Positions 1 to 6,094 of a stretch of 11,286 nucleotides of DNA are shown one piece after another. The stretch's first letter is position 1. Each line of letters opens with the position of its first letter. The translations under genes were made by a program, and so were the position numbers. Origin of the DNA: Planctomycetota bacterium. GTDB taxonomy: Bacteria > Planctomycetota > UBA1135 > GCA-002686595. Under the pieces are notes generated by a model. That model did no database searches. It was not told the origin of the DNA and was given only the letters and a program-made list of their open reading frames with translations. The DNA is taken from NCBI GenBank assembly GCA_004296785.1, contig SCVU01000265.1, positions 1 to 11,286 on the forward strand. The letters run 5' to 3'.

Positions 1-544
1 GCTCGCCGAGCACGAGGCGCGCGTGGAAGGCCGCGTCCGCGGGCTCGAAGTACTCGATCACGATCTCGTCGCCGGCGAGCGGCTCGAACGCGAACGAGCC
101 GTCGGAGTTCGCGTTCGCGTCGATGTACGCGCCGAGCGTGCGCGCGCCGCTGCGGCCGTGCACGAAGAGTTGGCCGCCCGGCGGGACTTCGAATGCGGAG
201 AACACCGCCGACAGCGAGAGCGCGCCGGGCGAGTGCAGCGCGACGCGCCAGACGAGATCGCCGCCGGGGAGCATTTCCCAGGCGCCGTGCTGCTCGGCGG
301 AGAGCGCGAGCGGCACGACGACGCCGTAGTAGAACGGCTCGCCGGGGCGGCGCTCCTGCCGCTGCGCCAGCTGCGCGCCGACGTCGACGTGCGGGACTTC
401 GAGCACGGTCAGGGGCGCTTGGAGATCGGCCCAGGTGCTCGGCGGCGTGCCGCCGTAGGAGACTTGGGCCGCCGAGGTCGCGGCGCACAGCGCGGCGATC
501 GCGGAGGCCAGAACGAGACGAGTGGATCGAACGGAAACCGTCAT
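1..544 (-). CDS. Secreted protein resembling the N-terminal pro-region of lysyl-endopeptidase-like exoproteases (partial, C-terminus off the left edge)
   Basis: An open frame of 181 codons runs without a stop from an ATG at 544 to the window edge, so only the N-terminal part is present. The first ~26 residues form a Sec signal peptide: basic start (R6, R9), hydrophobic stretch LVLASAIAALCAA, then a likely signal-peptidase cut after TSAA before QVSYGG. The Cys in ALCAA lacks a proper lipobox. The mature start (VSYGGTPPS), the later VDVGAQLAQ segment, the WEMLPGGDLVWRV block and the PPGGQLFVHG block resemble the region preceding the trypsin-like domain of secreted lysyl-endopeptidase-type proteins. 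That family likeness is from memory. The catalytic domain would lie outside the window, so protease activity is unproven. The start is fixed by a GAGAGGA Shine-Dalgarno 5 nt upstream. It is transcribed divergently from the small-protein cluster. Confidence 0.8.
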   Translation of the reverse strand, partial: MTVSVRSTRLVLASAIAALCAATSAAQVSYGGTPPSTWADLQAPLTVLEVPHVDVGAQLAQRQERRPGEPFYYGVVVPLALSAEQHGAWEMLPGGDLVWRVALHSPGALSLSAVFSAFEVPPGGQLFVHGRSGARTLGAYIDANANSDGSFAFEPLAGDEIVIEYFEPADAAFHARLVLGE

Positions 545-549
545 GTGTG

Positions 550-556
550 TCCTCTC
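550..556 (-). promoter_or_regulatory. Shine-Dalgarno of the secreted protein gene
   Basis: Read on the minus strand, GAGAGGA lies 5 nt before the ATG at 544. This is a good ribosome binding site and fixes the start of the divergent secreted-protein gene. It contrasts with several genes in this window that have none. Confidence 0.6.
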
Positions 557-583
557 GGTTCGGGGGGGAAGCGGAAAGAGCAG

Positions 584-634
584 CCGGTCGCCGCGTCGAG
601 CGCGGCGCAGTCAGAAGCTACTCCGGTCGCCGCG
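584..634. repeat. 12-bp direct repeat (two copies, 39 bp apart) with a hairpin in the first copy
   Basis: CCGGTCGCCGCG occurs exactly at 584-595 and again at 623-634, each followed within two bases by TCGA. The first copy also contributes CGCCGCG (589-595) to a perfect 7-bp stem with CGCGGCG (601-607) around a 5-nt loop. Both copies lie in the 199-bp divergent region, upstream of the secreted-protein gene. They could be paired sites for a regulator, or the hairpin could sit in the 5' leader of the minus-strand mRNA. GC-rich sequence makes such matches easier by chance, so function is only inferred. Confidence 0.4.
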
Positions 635-658
635 GTTCGACCACGGGGCAGTCGCGCG

Positions 659-682
659 GATTCGCGAATCGGACACCCGATT
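659..682. promoter_or_regulatory. 12-bp palindrome overlapping a 6-bp hairpin, candidate operator
   Basis: GATTCGCGAATC (659-670) is a perfect 12-bp palindrome. Its right arm also pairs as AATCGG (667-672) with CCGATT (677-682) around the loop ACAC, so three GATT/AATC half-sites lie close together. The element is 62-85 bp upstream of the first small-protein start and 115 bp upstream of the divergent secreted-protein start. This is a plausible place for a regulator acting on one or both. No regulator gene is visible nearby. Confidence 0.4.
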
Positions 683-728
683 GCCGGAAGCGGGAATGGG
701 GCGACTGAATGCGTTCGTAAGGCGCGAG

Positions 729-734
729 TACGAT
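729..734 (+). promoter_or_regulatory. -10 hexamer (TACGAT), near-leaderless promoter of the first small-protein gene
   Basis: TACGAT matches TANNNT and ends 9 nt before the ATG at 744. No convincing Shine-Dalgarno precedes that ATG, and a TSS at the usual distance would fall within a few bases of it. A weak -35 (CTGAAT, 705-710) lies 18 nt upstream. The same arrangement recurs before four other genes in this window. Confidence 0.4.
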
Positions 735-743
735 GGCCGCGTC

Positions 744-1073
744 ATGCACCACCATCACCGCCGCGTGCCGCTCGGTCCGGTCTACGAACTGATCGAGAGG
801 ACGTGCTCGGCCGCGCGGTCGGAGATCGCGGATCAGGGGCTCGACGTCGCGGCGGCGCAGCAGTGGATTGCCGAGCTCGAGGCGCGACTCGACCGCTACG
901 AGATGATCACCGAGATGCTGCTGCGGCTGTGCCACGCGAAGGGCGTCGCGACGGAGGAGGAGATGATGGGGGTGCTGCGCGAGCTCGATCTCGAGGACGG
1001 CACGGAGGACGGGAAGTGGGGGCGCGGGCAGCCGGCCGAACCCGTGCAGCAGGAGGAACAGTCCGATGCTTGA
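744..1073 (+). CDS. Small paralogous protein A with DxxDGxxDGK signature, unknown function
   Basis: A 109-aa protein I do not recognise. It begins with a natural four-His run (MHHHHRR). Residues ~39-91 form a helical, heptad-like segment (WIAELEARLDRYEMITEMLL) followed by a second short helix and the acidic-glycine signature DLEDGTEDGK (residues 82-91). The tail is Gln/Glu-rich. Proteins B and C immediately downstream align with residues 39-92 without gaps. The charged helix suggests oligomerisation through a coiled coil; no enzyme motif, signal peptide or membrane segment is seen. The start at 744 is preferred because TACGAT lies 9 nt upstream. An in-frame ATG at 696 with a GGAAG-like site is the alternative and would add 16 residues. 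The stop overlaps the start of B by 8 nt, indicating translational coupling. Confidence 0.75.
   Translation: MHHHHRRVPLGPVYELIERTCSAARSEIADQGLDVAAAQQWIAELEARLDRYEMITEMLLRLCHAKGVATEEEMMGVLRELDLEDGTEDGKWGRGQPAEPVQQEEQSDA
1051..1057 (+). promoter_or_regulatory. Strong Shine-Dalgarno of small-protein gene B
   Basis: AGGAGGA ends 8 nt before the ATG at 1066, inside the 3' end of gene A. It is one of the best ribosome binding sites in the window and shows that B is an internal gene of a two-gene transcript, unlike A and C. Confidence 0.7.
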
Positions 1074-1434
1074 TTGGTACAACCTGTTCCGCACGAAGGA
1101 GCTCGAGGCCCGCTTCGAGCAGGCGAACCGCGCGCGCATGCACCGCTCCGCGGCGACTTCGCGGCAGCAGCAGGAAACCGATGCGCGCGTCGAACTGCTG
1201 GAGGAGGAGCTCGCGCGCCACGCGCTCCTCATCCGCGTGTTGATCCGGCTGCTGATGGACCGCGGCATCGCGACGCAGCAGCAGTTCGAGGCCGCCCTGC
1301 AGGCGGTCGATCTCGAGGACGGCGTCGCCGACGGAAAGGTCACCGCGCCGAAGCCCGCGGCGCCCGCGCCGAAGCCGGTCGACATGGAAGCACTTCGGCG
1401 CAAGCACGGCCTGCCGAAGCGCCGCGGCGATTGA
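1066..1434 (+). CDS. Small paralogous protein B with DxxDGxxDGK signature, unknown function
   Basis: A 122-aa protein of unknown function, middle member of the triplet. Residues ~10-60 are strongly helical and charged, with Q/R/E-rich heptads. RVELLEEELARHALLIRVLI (41-60) is followed by a short helix and DLEDGVADGK at 82-91, the same position as in protein A. By eye, A and B share about 19 of 54 residues over the gapless block. The C-terminal third differs: a KPAAPAPKP proline-rich linker leads to a basic end (LRRKHGLPKRRGD) that might bind nucleic acid or an acidic partner, which is inference. The ATG overlaps the end of A by 8 nt and has a strong Shine-Dalgarno, so A and B should be co-transcribed and coupled. 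Confidence 0.75.
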   Translation: MLDWYNLFRTKELEARFEQANRARMHRSAATSRQQQETDARVELLEEELARHALLIRVLIRLLMDRGIATQQQFEAALQAVDLEDGVADGKVTAPKPAAPAPKPVDMEALRRKHGLPKRRGD

Positions 1435-1443
1435 GCGCTGCGC

Positions 1444-1449
1444 TATCCT
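1444..1449 (+). promoter_or_regulatory. -10 hexamer (TATCCT), near-leaderless promoter of small-protein gene C
   Basis: TATCCT ends 9 nt before the ATG at 1459, the same spacing as before gene A. It sits in the 24-bp gap after gene B. No Shine-Dalgarno is present. This suggests that C has its own promoter even though it follows A and B on the same strand. A GTG at 1450 abuts the hexamer and is therefore an unlikely start. Confidence 0.45.
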
Positions 1450-1458
1450 GTGCGGATC

Positions 1459-1800
1459 ATGACGACCCTGCTGCTCATCCGCCGCCTGCAAGACAACAAG
1501 AAGCTCGAGGCGATCGAGAACGGCGCGCGCCGCGCGCGTCTGCTGCGCTTCCGCCGCGAGAGCGACACCGAGGAGCGCATCGCCGCGCTCGAGGACGAGA
1601 TCGGTCACTTGACGCTGTTGTGTCAGTCGCTGGCCGAGATCTGCCTCGACAAGAAGCTGCTGACCGCGGAAGCGCTGGCCGGCAAGATGCTCGAGCTCGA
1701 CGCGCTCGACGGCGCGACCGATGGCAAGCTCGCGCCGCGCACGCGCCGCATCAAGGCGCGCAAGCCGGCGAAGTCGGCGGCGAAGTCGAGCTCGCACTGA
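1459..1800 (+). CDS. Small paralogous protein C with DxxDGxxDGK signature, unknown function
   Basis: A 113-aa protein of unknown function, third member of the triplet. It has a hydrophobic-basic N-terminus (MTTLLLIRRLQDNKK), a long charged helix (residues ~13-57), and the signature as DALDGATDGK at residues 81-90. It aligns with A and B without gaps from residue ~38. The strictly shared residues are L and E of the LE pair, a mid-helix L, a T, and the D..DG..DGK residues. The tail is Lys/Arg/Ser-rich (RTRRIKARKPAKSAAKSSSH), unlike the acidic tail of A, so the family seems conserved in the core and divergent in tail charge. The ATG at 1459 is preferred over the GTG at 1450. The last 50 bp overlap the 3' end of the convergent ABC gene. 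Confidence 0.75.
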   Translation: MTTLLLIRRLQDNKKLEAIENGARRARLLRFRRESDTEERIAALEDEIGHLTLLCQSLAEICLDKKLLTAEALAGKMLELDALDGATDGKLAPRTRRIKARKPAKSAAKSSSH

Positions 1801-3595
1801 GGCCGATCCACGCGCCGGCCTGCCGCTCGTGCAGCTCGGCGTAGCGGCCCGAACGCGCGAGCAATTCTTCGTGCCGCCCGCGCTCGACGACGCGCCCGTG
1901 CTCGAGCACGAGGATCTGATCGGCGCCGCGGATCGTCGAGAGCCGGTGCGCGATCACGAACGTCGTGCGCCCGCGCATCAGCGTCCGCAGCGCTTCCTGG
2001 ATCAGCGACTCCGACTCCGTGTCGAGGTGGCTGGTCGCCTCGTCGAGGATCAGCACGCGCGGATCGGCGGCGAGCGCGCGCGCGATCGCGACGCGTTGCC
2101 GCTGCCCGCCGGAGAGCTTGACGCCGCGCTCGCCGATGATCGTGTCGAGCCCCAGCGGCAGCGCGGATGCGAACTCGAGCACGTGCGCGGCGCGCGCGGC
2201 GTCGTCGATCTGCTCGGGCGTCGCGCTCGGGCGGCCGTACGCGATGTTCTCGCGGATCGTGCCGTCGAACAGGAACGAGTCCTGCAGCACGACGCCGAGC
2301 TGCGCGCGCCACGAACCGAGCTCGACCGTCGCGAGATCGACGCCGTCGACCGTCACGCGGCCGCGCTGCGGCGTCGCGAACGCCGCGACGAGCGCGACGA
2401 GCGTGCTCTTGCCGGCGCCGGAGGGGCCGACGAGCGCGGTGACCGTGCCCGCGGGCGCTTCGAGGTCGAGCTCGGACAGCACCCAGCGCTCGTCCTCGTA
2501 CGCGAAGCTGACGTTCTCGAAGCGCACGTCGCCGCGCACGCGCTCGAGCCGTTGCGCGCGCTTGGGGTCGGCGTCCTCCGGCGTCTCCTTCAACAGTTCG
2601 TCGACGCGCTCGAGCCCGGCGAACGCATCGGTGAGCTCGGTGCCGAGGCTCGCGAGCATCACGACCGGCGCCGCGAGCAGCCCGAGGCTCATCGCGTACG
2701 CGAGGAAGTCGCCGCTCGTCATGCGGCCGTCGAGGATGTCGCTGCCGCCGACGTACAGCACGATCACGCCGGCCGTGCCCATCAAGAGCGAGGCGGCGAG
2801 ATGCAGGCCCGCGCTCGCGGTGAGCGTCTTGCGCACGTTCTCGAAGATGCGCAGCGCGCCGGCGGTGAACACCTCGGACTCGCGCGCCTCGGCGCGGAAG
2901 CCCTTGACCACGCGCACGCCGGCCAGGCCCTCGGCGAGGCGGCCGGAGACCTCGCTCTGGATCTTCATCCGCTCGCGGTAGATCGGCCGGATCGTCTTGA
3001 ACGCCCACAGGAGCAGCGCGCCGAACGCGACGAGCAGCAGGAGCACTGACAGCGTCAGCCGCCACGACAGCCACAGCAGCAGTCCGAACGCGCCGAGCGC
3101 GGTGATCGACGAGCCGACGAGCTCGACCATGCCGGTGCCGACGAGGTTGCGGATGCCCTCGATGTCGCTCATCACGCGCGACACGAGCGCGCCGCTCTTC
3201 TGCTTGTCGTACCACGCGACCGCGAGGCGGCCGACGTGTCGCTGCAGCTCGATGCGCTTGTCGGCGATCAGCCGCTGCGCCGATTTCGACAGCAGTTGCA
3301 CGAGCGACCACGCGACGAGGCCTTGCACGGCGACCGCGCCGCCGCAGCCGAGCACGAGCGGCAGCAAGAGCTCGCGCCGGCCCTTGCCGACGACCTCGTC
3401 GAGCAGGTACTTGCCGGCGGCCGGCAGCATCAGTCCCGCGCCGCGGCCGACGAGCAACAGCAGCAGGCAGCCGAACAGCAGGCGGCGCCGCGGACGCAGC
3501 AGCGGCCACAGCAGGCGCAGCGCGGTGCGGAACTCCGGCCGCTTGCGCTTCGGCTGCGCCGTTTCCGGTTTCGTCGGGGCTGGTGCGGAACTCAT
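1751..3595 (-). CDS. ABC exporter half-transporter (MsbA/LmrA-like, TMD-NBD fusion)
   Basis: A 614-aa type IV (exporter-type) ABC protein, normal length for a half-transporter that works as a dimer in the inner membrane. After a basic, proline-rich N-terminus, residues ~35-325 hold the membrane domain with hydrophobic spans near 38-60, 76-100, 160-200 and 265-315. The nucleotide-binding domain shows Walker A GPSGAGKS (390-397), Q-loop Q438, signature LSGGQ (494-498), Walker B VLILD with catalytic E519, and switch H550. All key residues are intact, so it should hydrolyse ATP. Substrate cannot be told from sequence: lipid, drug or peptide export are all possible. The last ~26 residues (Ser/Pro/Ala-rich) are non-family sequence that overlaps small gene C in antisense. 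TACGCT lies 8 nt upstream of the ATG at 3595. It is divergent from the aminotransferase. Confidence 0.95.
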   Translation of the reverse strand: MSSAPAPTKPETAQPKRKRPEFRTALRLLWPLLRPRRRLLFGCLLLLLVGRGAGLMLPAAGKYLLDEVVGKGRRELLLPLVLGCGGAVAVQGLVAWSLVQLLSKSAQRLIADKRIELQRHVGRLAVAWYDKQKSGALVSRVMSDIEGIRNLVGTGMVELVGSSITALGAFGLLLWLSWRLTLSVLLLLVAFGALLLWAFKTIRPIYRERMKIQSEVSGRLAEGLAGVRVVKGFRAEARESEVFTAGALRIFENVRKTLTASAGLHLAASLLMGTAGVIVLYVGGSDILDGRMTSGDFLAYAMSLGLLAAPVVMLASLGTELTDAFAGLERVDELLKETPEDADPKRAQRLERVRGDVRFENVSFAYEDERWVLSELDLEAPAGTVTALVGPSGAGKSTLVALVAAFATPQRGRVTVDGVDLATVELGSWRAQLGVVLQDSFLFDGTIRENIAYGRPSATPEQIDDAARAAHVLEFASALPLGLDTIIGERGVKLSGGQRQRVAIARALAADPRVLILDEATSHLDTESESLIQEALRTLMRGRTTFVIAHRLSTIRGADQILVLEHGRVVERGRHEELLARSGRYAELHERQAGAWIGLSASSTSPPTSPACAP

Positions 3596-3603
3596 CGACG
3601 GTT

Positions 3604-3609
3604 AGCGTA
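3604..3609 (-). promoter_or_regulatory. -10 hexamer (TACGCT), near-leaderless promoter of the ABC exporter
   Basis: On the minus strand TACGCT ends 8 nt before the ATG at 3595, with no Shine-Dalgarno between. No good -35 is seen at 16-18 nt. It faces the plus-strand aminotransferase promoter in a 62-bp divergent region. Confidence 0.4.
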
Positions 3610-3613
3610 GCGC

Positions 3614-3623
3614 GCAACGTTGC
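3614..3623. promoter_or_regulatory. 10-bp palindrome in the divergent promoter region, candidate operator
   Basis: GCAACGTTGC is a perfect palindrome near the middle of the 62-bp gap between the exporter and aminotransferase starts. It overlaps the proposed -35 of the aminotransferase and lies just upstream of the exporter -10. A bound protein could therefore control both genes. This is inferred from position and symmetry only. Confidence 0.35.
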
Positions 3624-3649
3624 CGCGGCCGCTTCGCGCGAGCTATCGT
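3620..3649 (+). promoter_or_regulatory. Promoter of the aminotransferase operon (TTGCCG, 18 nt, TATCGT)
   Basis: A -35-like TTGCCG (3620-3625, four of six consensus bases) is separated by 18 nt from the -10 TATCGT (3644-3649). The -10 ends 8 nt before the GTG at 3658, predicting a leaderless or near-leaderless mRNA. It is the most complete promoter visible in the window. Confidence 0.5.
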
Positions 3650-3657
3650 CCTGCGCA

Positions 3658-4965
3658 GTGCTCTCCCGTCGCTCGTTCCTCGGTTCCATGACGACACCCG
3701 CGCTCGCCGGACTCGCGCTCGATCCCCGTGGCATCGCCGGCGCGCTCGAAGCGCTCGCCGCCTGGCCGGCGCACGCGAACCTCGACGACGCGGCGCGCGA
3801 CGAGGAGTTCTGGCAGGTGGTCAGTCAGGGCTTCACGCCCGACCGCTCGATGCTGAATCTGAACAACGGCGGCGTGTGCCCGTCGCCGCGCGTCGTGCAG
3901 GAAGCGGTCAAGCGCTACCTCGACCACGCGAACACCGCGCCGGCCTACGTGCTGTGGCAGCTGCAGGAGCCGCAGAAGGAGACGGTGCGCCAGGAGCTCG
4001 CGCAGTTGTCGGGCGTCGACGCCGAGGAGATCGCGATCACGCGCAACGCATCCGAGGGTCTCGAGACCTGCCTGTTCGGCTTCGACCTCGAGCGCGGCGA
4101 TCAGATCCTCACGACGCACTACGACTATCCGCGCATGCTGACGACGATCGAGCAGCGCGTGCGCCGCGACGGCGTCGAGCTCGTCAAGATCGATCTGCCG
4201 CTGCCGCTGTCCGATGCCGCGCCGGTCGTGCGCGCGTTCGAGGCCGCGATCACGCCGCGCACGAAGCTGATCCTCGTCAGCCACGTCGTGTTCCTGACCG
4301 GGCAGGTGCTGCCGGTCGCCGAAGTCGTCGCGCTCGGCCGCAAGCACGGGATCCCCGTCATCGTCGACGGCGCGCACGCGTTCGCGCACCTCGACTTCAA
4401 GATCTCCGACATCGACTGCGACTACTACGGCGTGTCGCTGCACAAGTGGCTGTTCGCGCCGCACGGCAGCGGACTCCTGTACGTGCGCCGAGACAAGATC
4501 CGCGCGCTGTGGCCGCTGATGGCGGCCAACGCCACGCAGGACGCCGACATCCGCAAGTTCGAGGAGATCGGCACGCACCCGGCGGCGAACTTCCTCGCCA
4601 TCGCCGACGCGCTCGCGTTCCACCGCGGCATCGGCGGCGCGCGCAAGCTCGCGCGCATGCTGTACCTGCGCAACCGCTGGGCGAAGCGCCTCAGCTCGAA
4701 TCCGCGCGTGCGCCTGAAGACGAGCCTCGCACCCGGTTGGGCGAGCGGCGTGGCGAACTTCGCGGTCGACGGGATGGACATGGCGAAGTTCCAGGGCTGG
4801 CTGTGGACCAAGCACCGGATCTTCACCGTGTACATCGGCAAGATCGACGGGCGCGACACGGTCGAGGGCCTGCGCATCTCGCCGTGCGTGTACACGCTGC
4901 CGGCCGACATCGATCGGTTCTGCGACGCGGTCGAGCAGGGCATCCGCACCGAGCTCGCGACCTGA
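3658..4965 (+). CDS. Tat-exported class V aminotransferase-fold PLP enzyme
   Basis: A 435-aa fold-type I PLP enzyme of the class V (cysteine desulfurase / isopenicillin-N epimerase-like) group. The N-terminus LSRRSFLGS followed by an Ala/Leu-rich stretch is a twin-arginine signal, so it is probably folded with cofactor in the cytoplasm and exported. LNNGGVCPSPRVVQ (67-80), ITRNASEGLE (127-136), VDGAHAFAH (236-244, with PLP-contacting D237 and H240) and SLHKWLFAPHG (260-270, Schiff-base K263) are all present. The actual substrate is unknown, and there is no basis to call it a desulfurase or epimerase. The GTG at 3658 is chosen because TATCGT is 8 nt upstream and the Tat motif then begins at residue 3. 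An ATG at 3583 would run back into the exporter gene. The stop is 2 nt before the glycosyltransferase start. Confidence 0.92.
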   Translation: MLSRRSFLGSMTTPALAGLALDPRGIAGALEALAAWPAHANLDDAARDEEFWQVVSQGFTPDRSMLNLNNGGVCPSPRVVQEAVKRYLDHANTAPAYVLWQLQEPQKETVRQELAQLSGVDAEEIAITRNASEGLETCLFGFDLERGDQILTTHYDYPRMLTTIEQRVRRDGVELVKIDLPLPLSDAAPVVRAFEAAITPRTKLILVSHVVFLTGQVLPVAEVVALGRKHGIPVIVDGAHAFAHLDFKISDIDCDYYGVSLHKWLFAPHGSGLLYVRRDKIRALWPLMAANATQDADIRKFEEIGTHPAANFLAIADALAFHRGIGGARKLARMLYLRNRWAKRLSSNPRVRLKTSLAPGWASGVANFAVDGMDMAKFQGWLWTKHRIFTVYIGKIDGRDTVEGLRISPCVYTLPADIDRFCDAVEQGIRTELAT

Positions 4966-4967
4966 GC

Positions 4968-6083
4968 ATGCGGCGAGCGCACTCAGGGCTGCGCGTCGCG
5001 CTCGACTATCTGCCCGCGACGACGCACTGGCCGGGCGTCGGGCGCTACGCGCGCGAGCTGACGCGCGCGCTCGTGCGCCTGCCGCCGGCCGAGCTCGCGG
5101 GCATCGAGCTCGTGCTGTTCGAGTGGGGCTCGGACCCGCGCGTGATCGGCGAGCCGTGGATCGGGCTCGCGGGATTCGAAGCGCGCGTGCGGCGGGTCAA
5201 CGTCGTGCTGCCGCGGCGCGCGCTGGAGTGGCGCGCGTACGCGGGTTTCGACGCCGCGTGGTCGTGCGGACCGCTCGACCTGTTCCACAGGATCCACGCG
5301 CACTACCCGCCGCTGCGCAAGGTGCGCCAGCTCTTGCCGGTGCCCGAGCTGCGCGCGGATCCGCGGCTGCGCGCGCGCTGCGCAGCGATGGCGGGGCTGC
5401 TCGTCGCGAGCGCGCACGCGGCACAGCGGCTCACGGGCGAGCTCGGCGTCGCGCCCGAGCGCATCCACCACGTCTCGACCGGCTGCGAGCACTGGGCGCG
5501 CGAGCAGCGCGAACCGATCGCGCGCCGGGAGCCGGCGCAGGTGCTCGTGCTCGGCGCGCTGCGGTCCGGCCGCGGGCACGCGGCGCTGCTCGAGGCGTTC
5601 GCGCGTCTGGCGGCGCGCGGTCGCGCCGCACGCCTGCTGTTCGTCGGGCCCGACGGCATCGAGCGCGAGCCGCTCTTCGCGCGCGCGGCCGCGCTCGGCG
5701 TGCGCGAGAGCGTCGAGTGGATCGGCCACGCGATCGAGGAGCAGATGCCGCGCGTGATGGCGGAGAGCGCGGCGCTCGCGCACGTGTCGGACGGCGAACT
5801 GACGCCGGTCACGCCGCTCGAGGCGTTCGCATCGGGGACGGCGGTGCTCGCGAGCCCGCTGCCCGCGTTCCAAGAGGCGCTCGGCGACGCCGCGACGTGG
5901 GCGCCGGCCGAGGCGGTCGCGGACGCGGGCGCGCTCGCGGCGTTGCTCGAGCGCGCGATCGAGAGCGGGCTCGACGCGCGCGCGGCCGAGGCGCGCCGCG
6001 CGATCGCCGCGCGCTTCACGTGGGCCGAGCACGCGCGCAAGACGGTCGCCGCGTGGAGACGCGTCGCCGCCGATCCGACATAA
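4968..6083 (+). CDS. Glycosyltransferase, family 4 (GT-B fold) type
   Basis: A 371-aa GT-B type glycosyltransferase. The N-terminal domain opens with LRVALDYLPATTHWPGVGRYARELTR's pattern of a first beta strand and a Gly-rich loop (residues 8-33), as in GT4 enzymes acting near PGVGRY. The C-terminal nucleotide-sugar domain begins around 190 (VLVLGALRSGRGHAALLEAF) and contains FVGPDG (225-230), VEWIGH (249-254) and an E-x7-E pair, E277 and E285, within GELTPVTPLEAFASG. These features support retaining transfer of a sugar to a lipid, glycan or small acceptor; donor and acceptor are unknown. No signal or membrane segment is seen. It starts 2 nt after the aminotransferase stop with no clear ribosome binding site, so it is probably translationally coupled. 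Its stop codon lies within the acyl-CoA dehydrogenase promoter. Confidence 0.85.
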   Translation: MRRAHSGLRVALDYLPATTHWPGVGRYARELTRALVRLPPAELAGIELVLFEWGSDPRVIGEPWIGLAGFEARVRRVNVVLPRRALEWRAYAGFDAAWSCGPLDLFHRIHAHYPPLRKVRQLLPVPELRADPRLRARCAAMAGLLVASAHAAQRLTGELGVAPERIHHVSTGCEHWAREQREPIARREPAQVLVLGALRSGRGHAALLEAFARLAARGRAARLLFVGPDGIEREPLFARAAALGVRESVEWIGHAIEEQMPRVMAESAALAHVSDGELTPVTPLEAFASGTAVLASPLPAFQEALGDAATWAPAEAVADAGALAALLERAIESGLDARAAEARRAIAARFTWAEHARKTVAAWRRVAADPT

Positions 6084-6084
6084 T
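6079..6084 (+). promoter_or_regulatory. -10 hexamer (CATAAT), near-leaderless promoter of the acyl-CoA dehydrogenase
   Basis: CATAAT matches TATAAT at five of six positions and ends 10 nt before the ATG at 6095. It overlaps the TAA stop of the glycosyltransferase, which may also explain it by chance. With no Shine-Dalgarno before 6095, an internal start giving a short or absent leader is plausible. Confidence 0.4.
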
Positions 6085-6094
6085 CGGCGGCCGC

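Noticed and set aside
562..568. Run of seven G as a functional element or phase-variable tract
   Set aside because: It is short, lies in a non-coding leader next to the Shine-Dalgarno, and single runs like this are expected at this GC content.
744..761. Four-His run at the start of small protein A as a vector-derived His tag
   Set aside because: It has only four His, no vector linker, and the surrounding DNA is continuous native sequence with its own promoter-like element. It is more likely natural, perhaps metal-binding.
987..1016. DxxDGxxDGK motif as a calcium-binding EF-hand loop
   Set aside because: The spacing does not match the DxDxDG loop or its 12-residue pattern, and no flanking EF helices with the right spacing are present.
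23..1243. Long plus-strand frame (406 codons) across the secreted-protein gene and small gene A
   Set aside because: The translation is Arg/Ala-rich with no recognisable domain, and it runs antisense to a better-supported gene and out of frame with A and B. Long spurious frames are expected at this GC content.
1623..3734. 703-codon minus-strand frame over the ABC exporter
   Set aside because: It is an Arg-rich out-of-frame shadow of the exporter, whose own frame carries every ABC motif.
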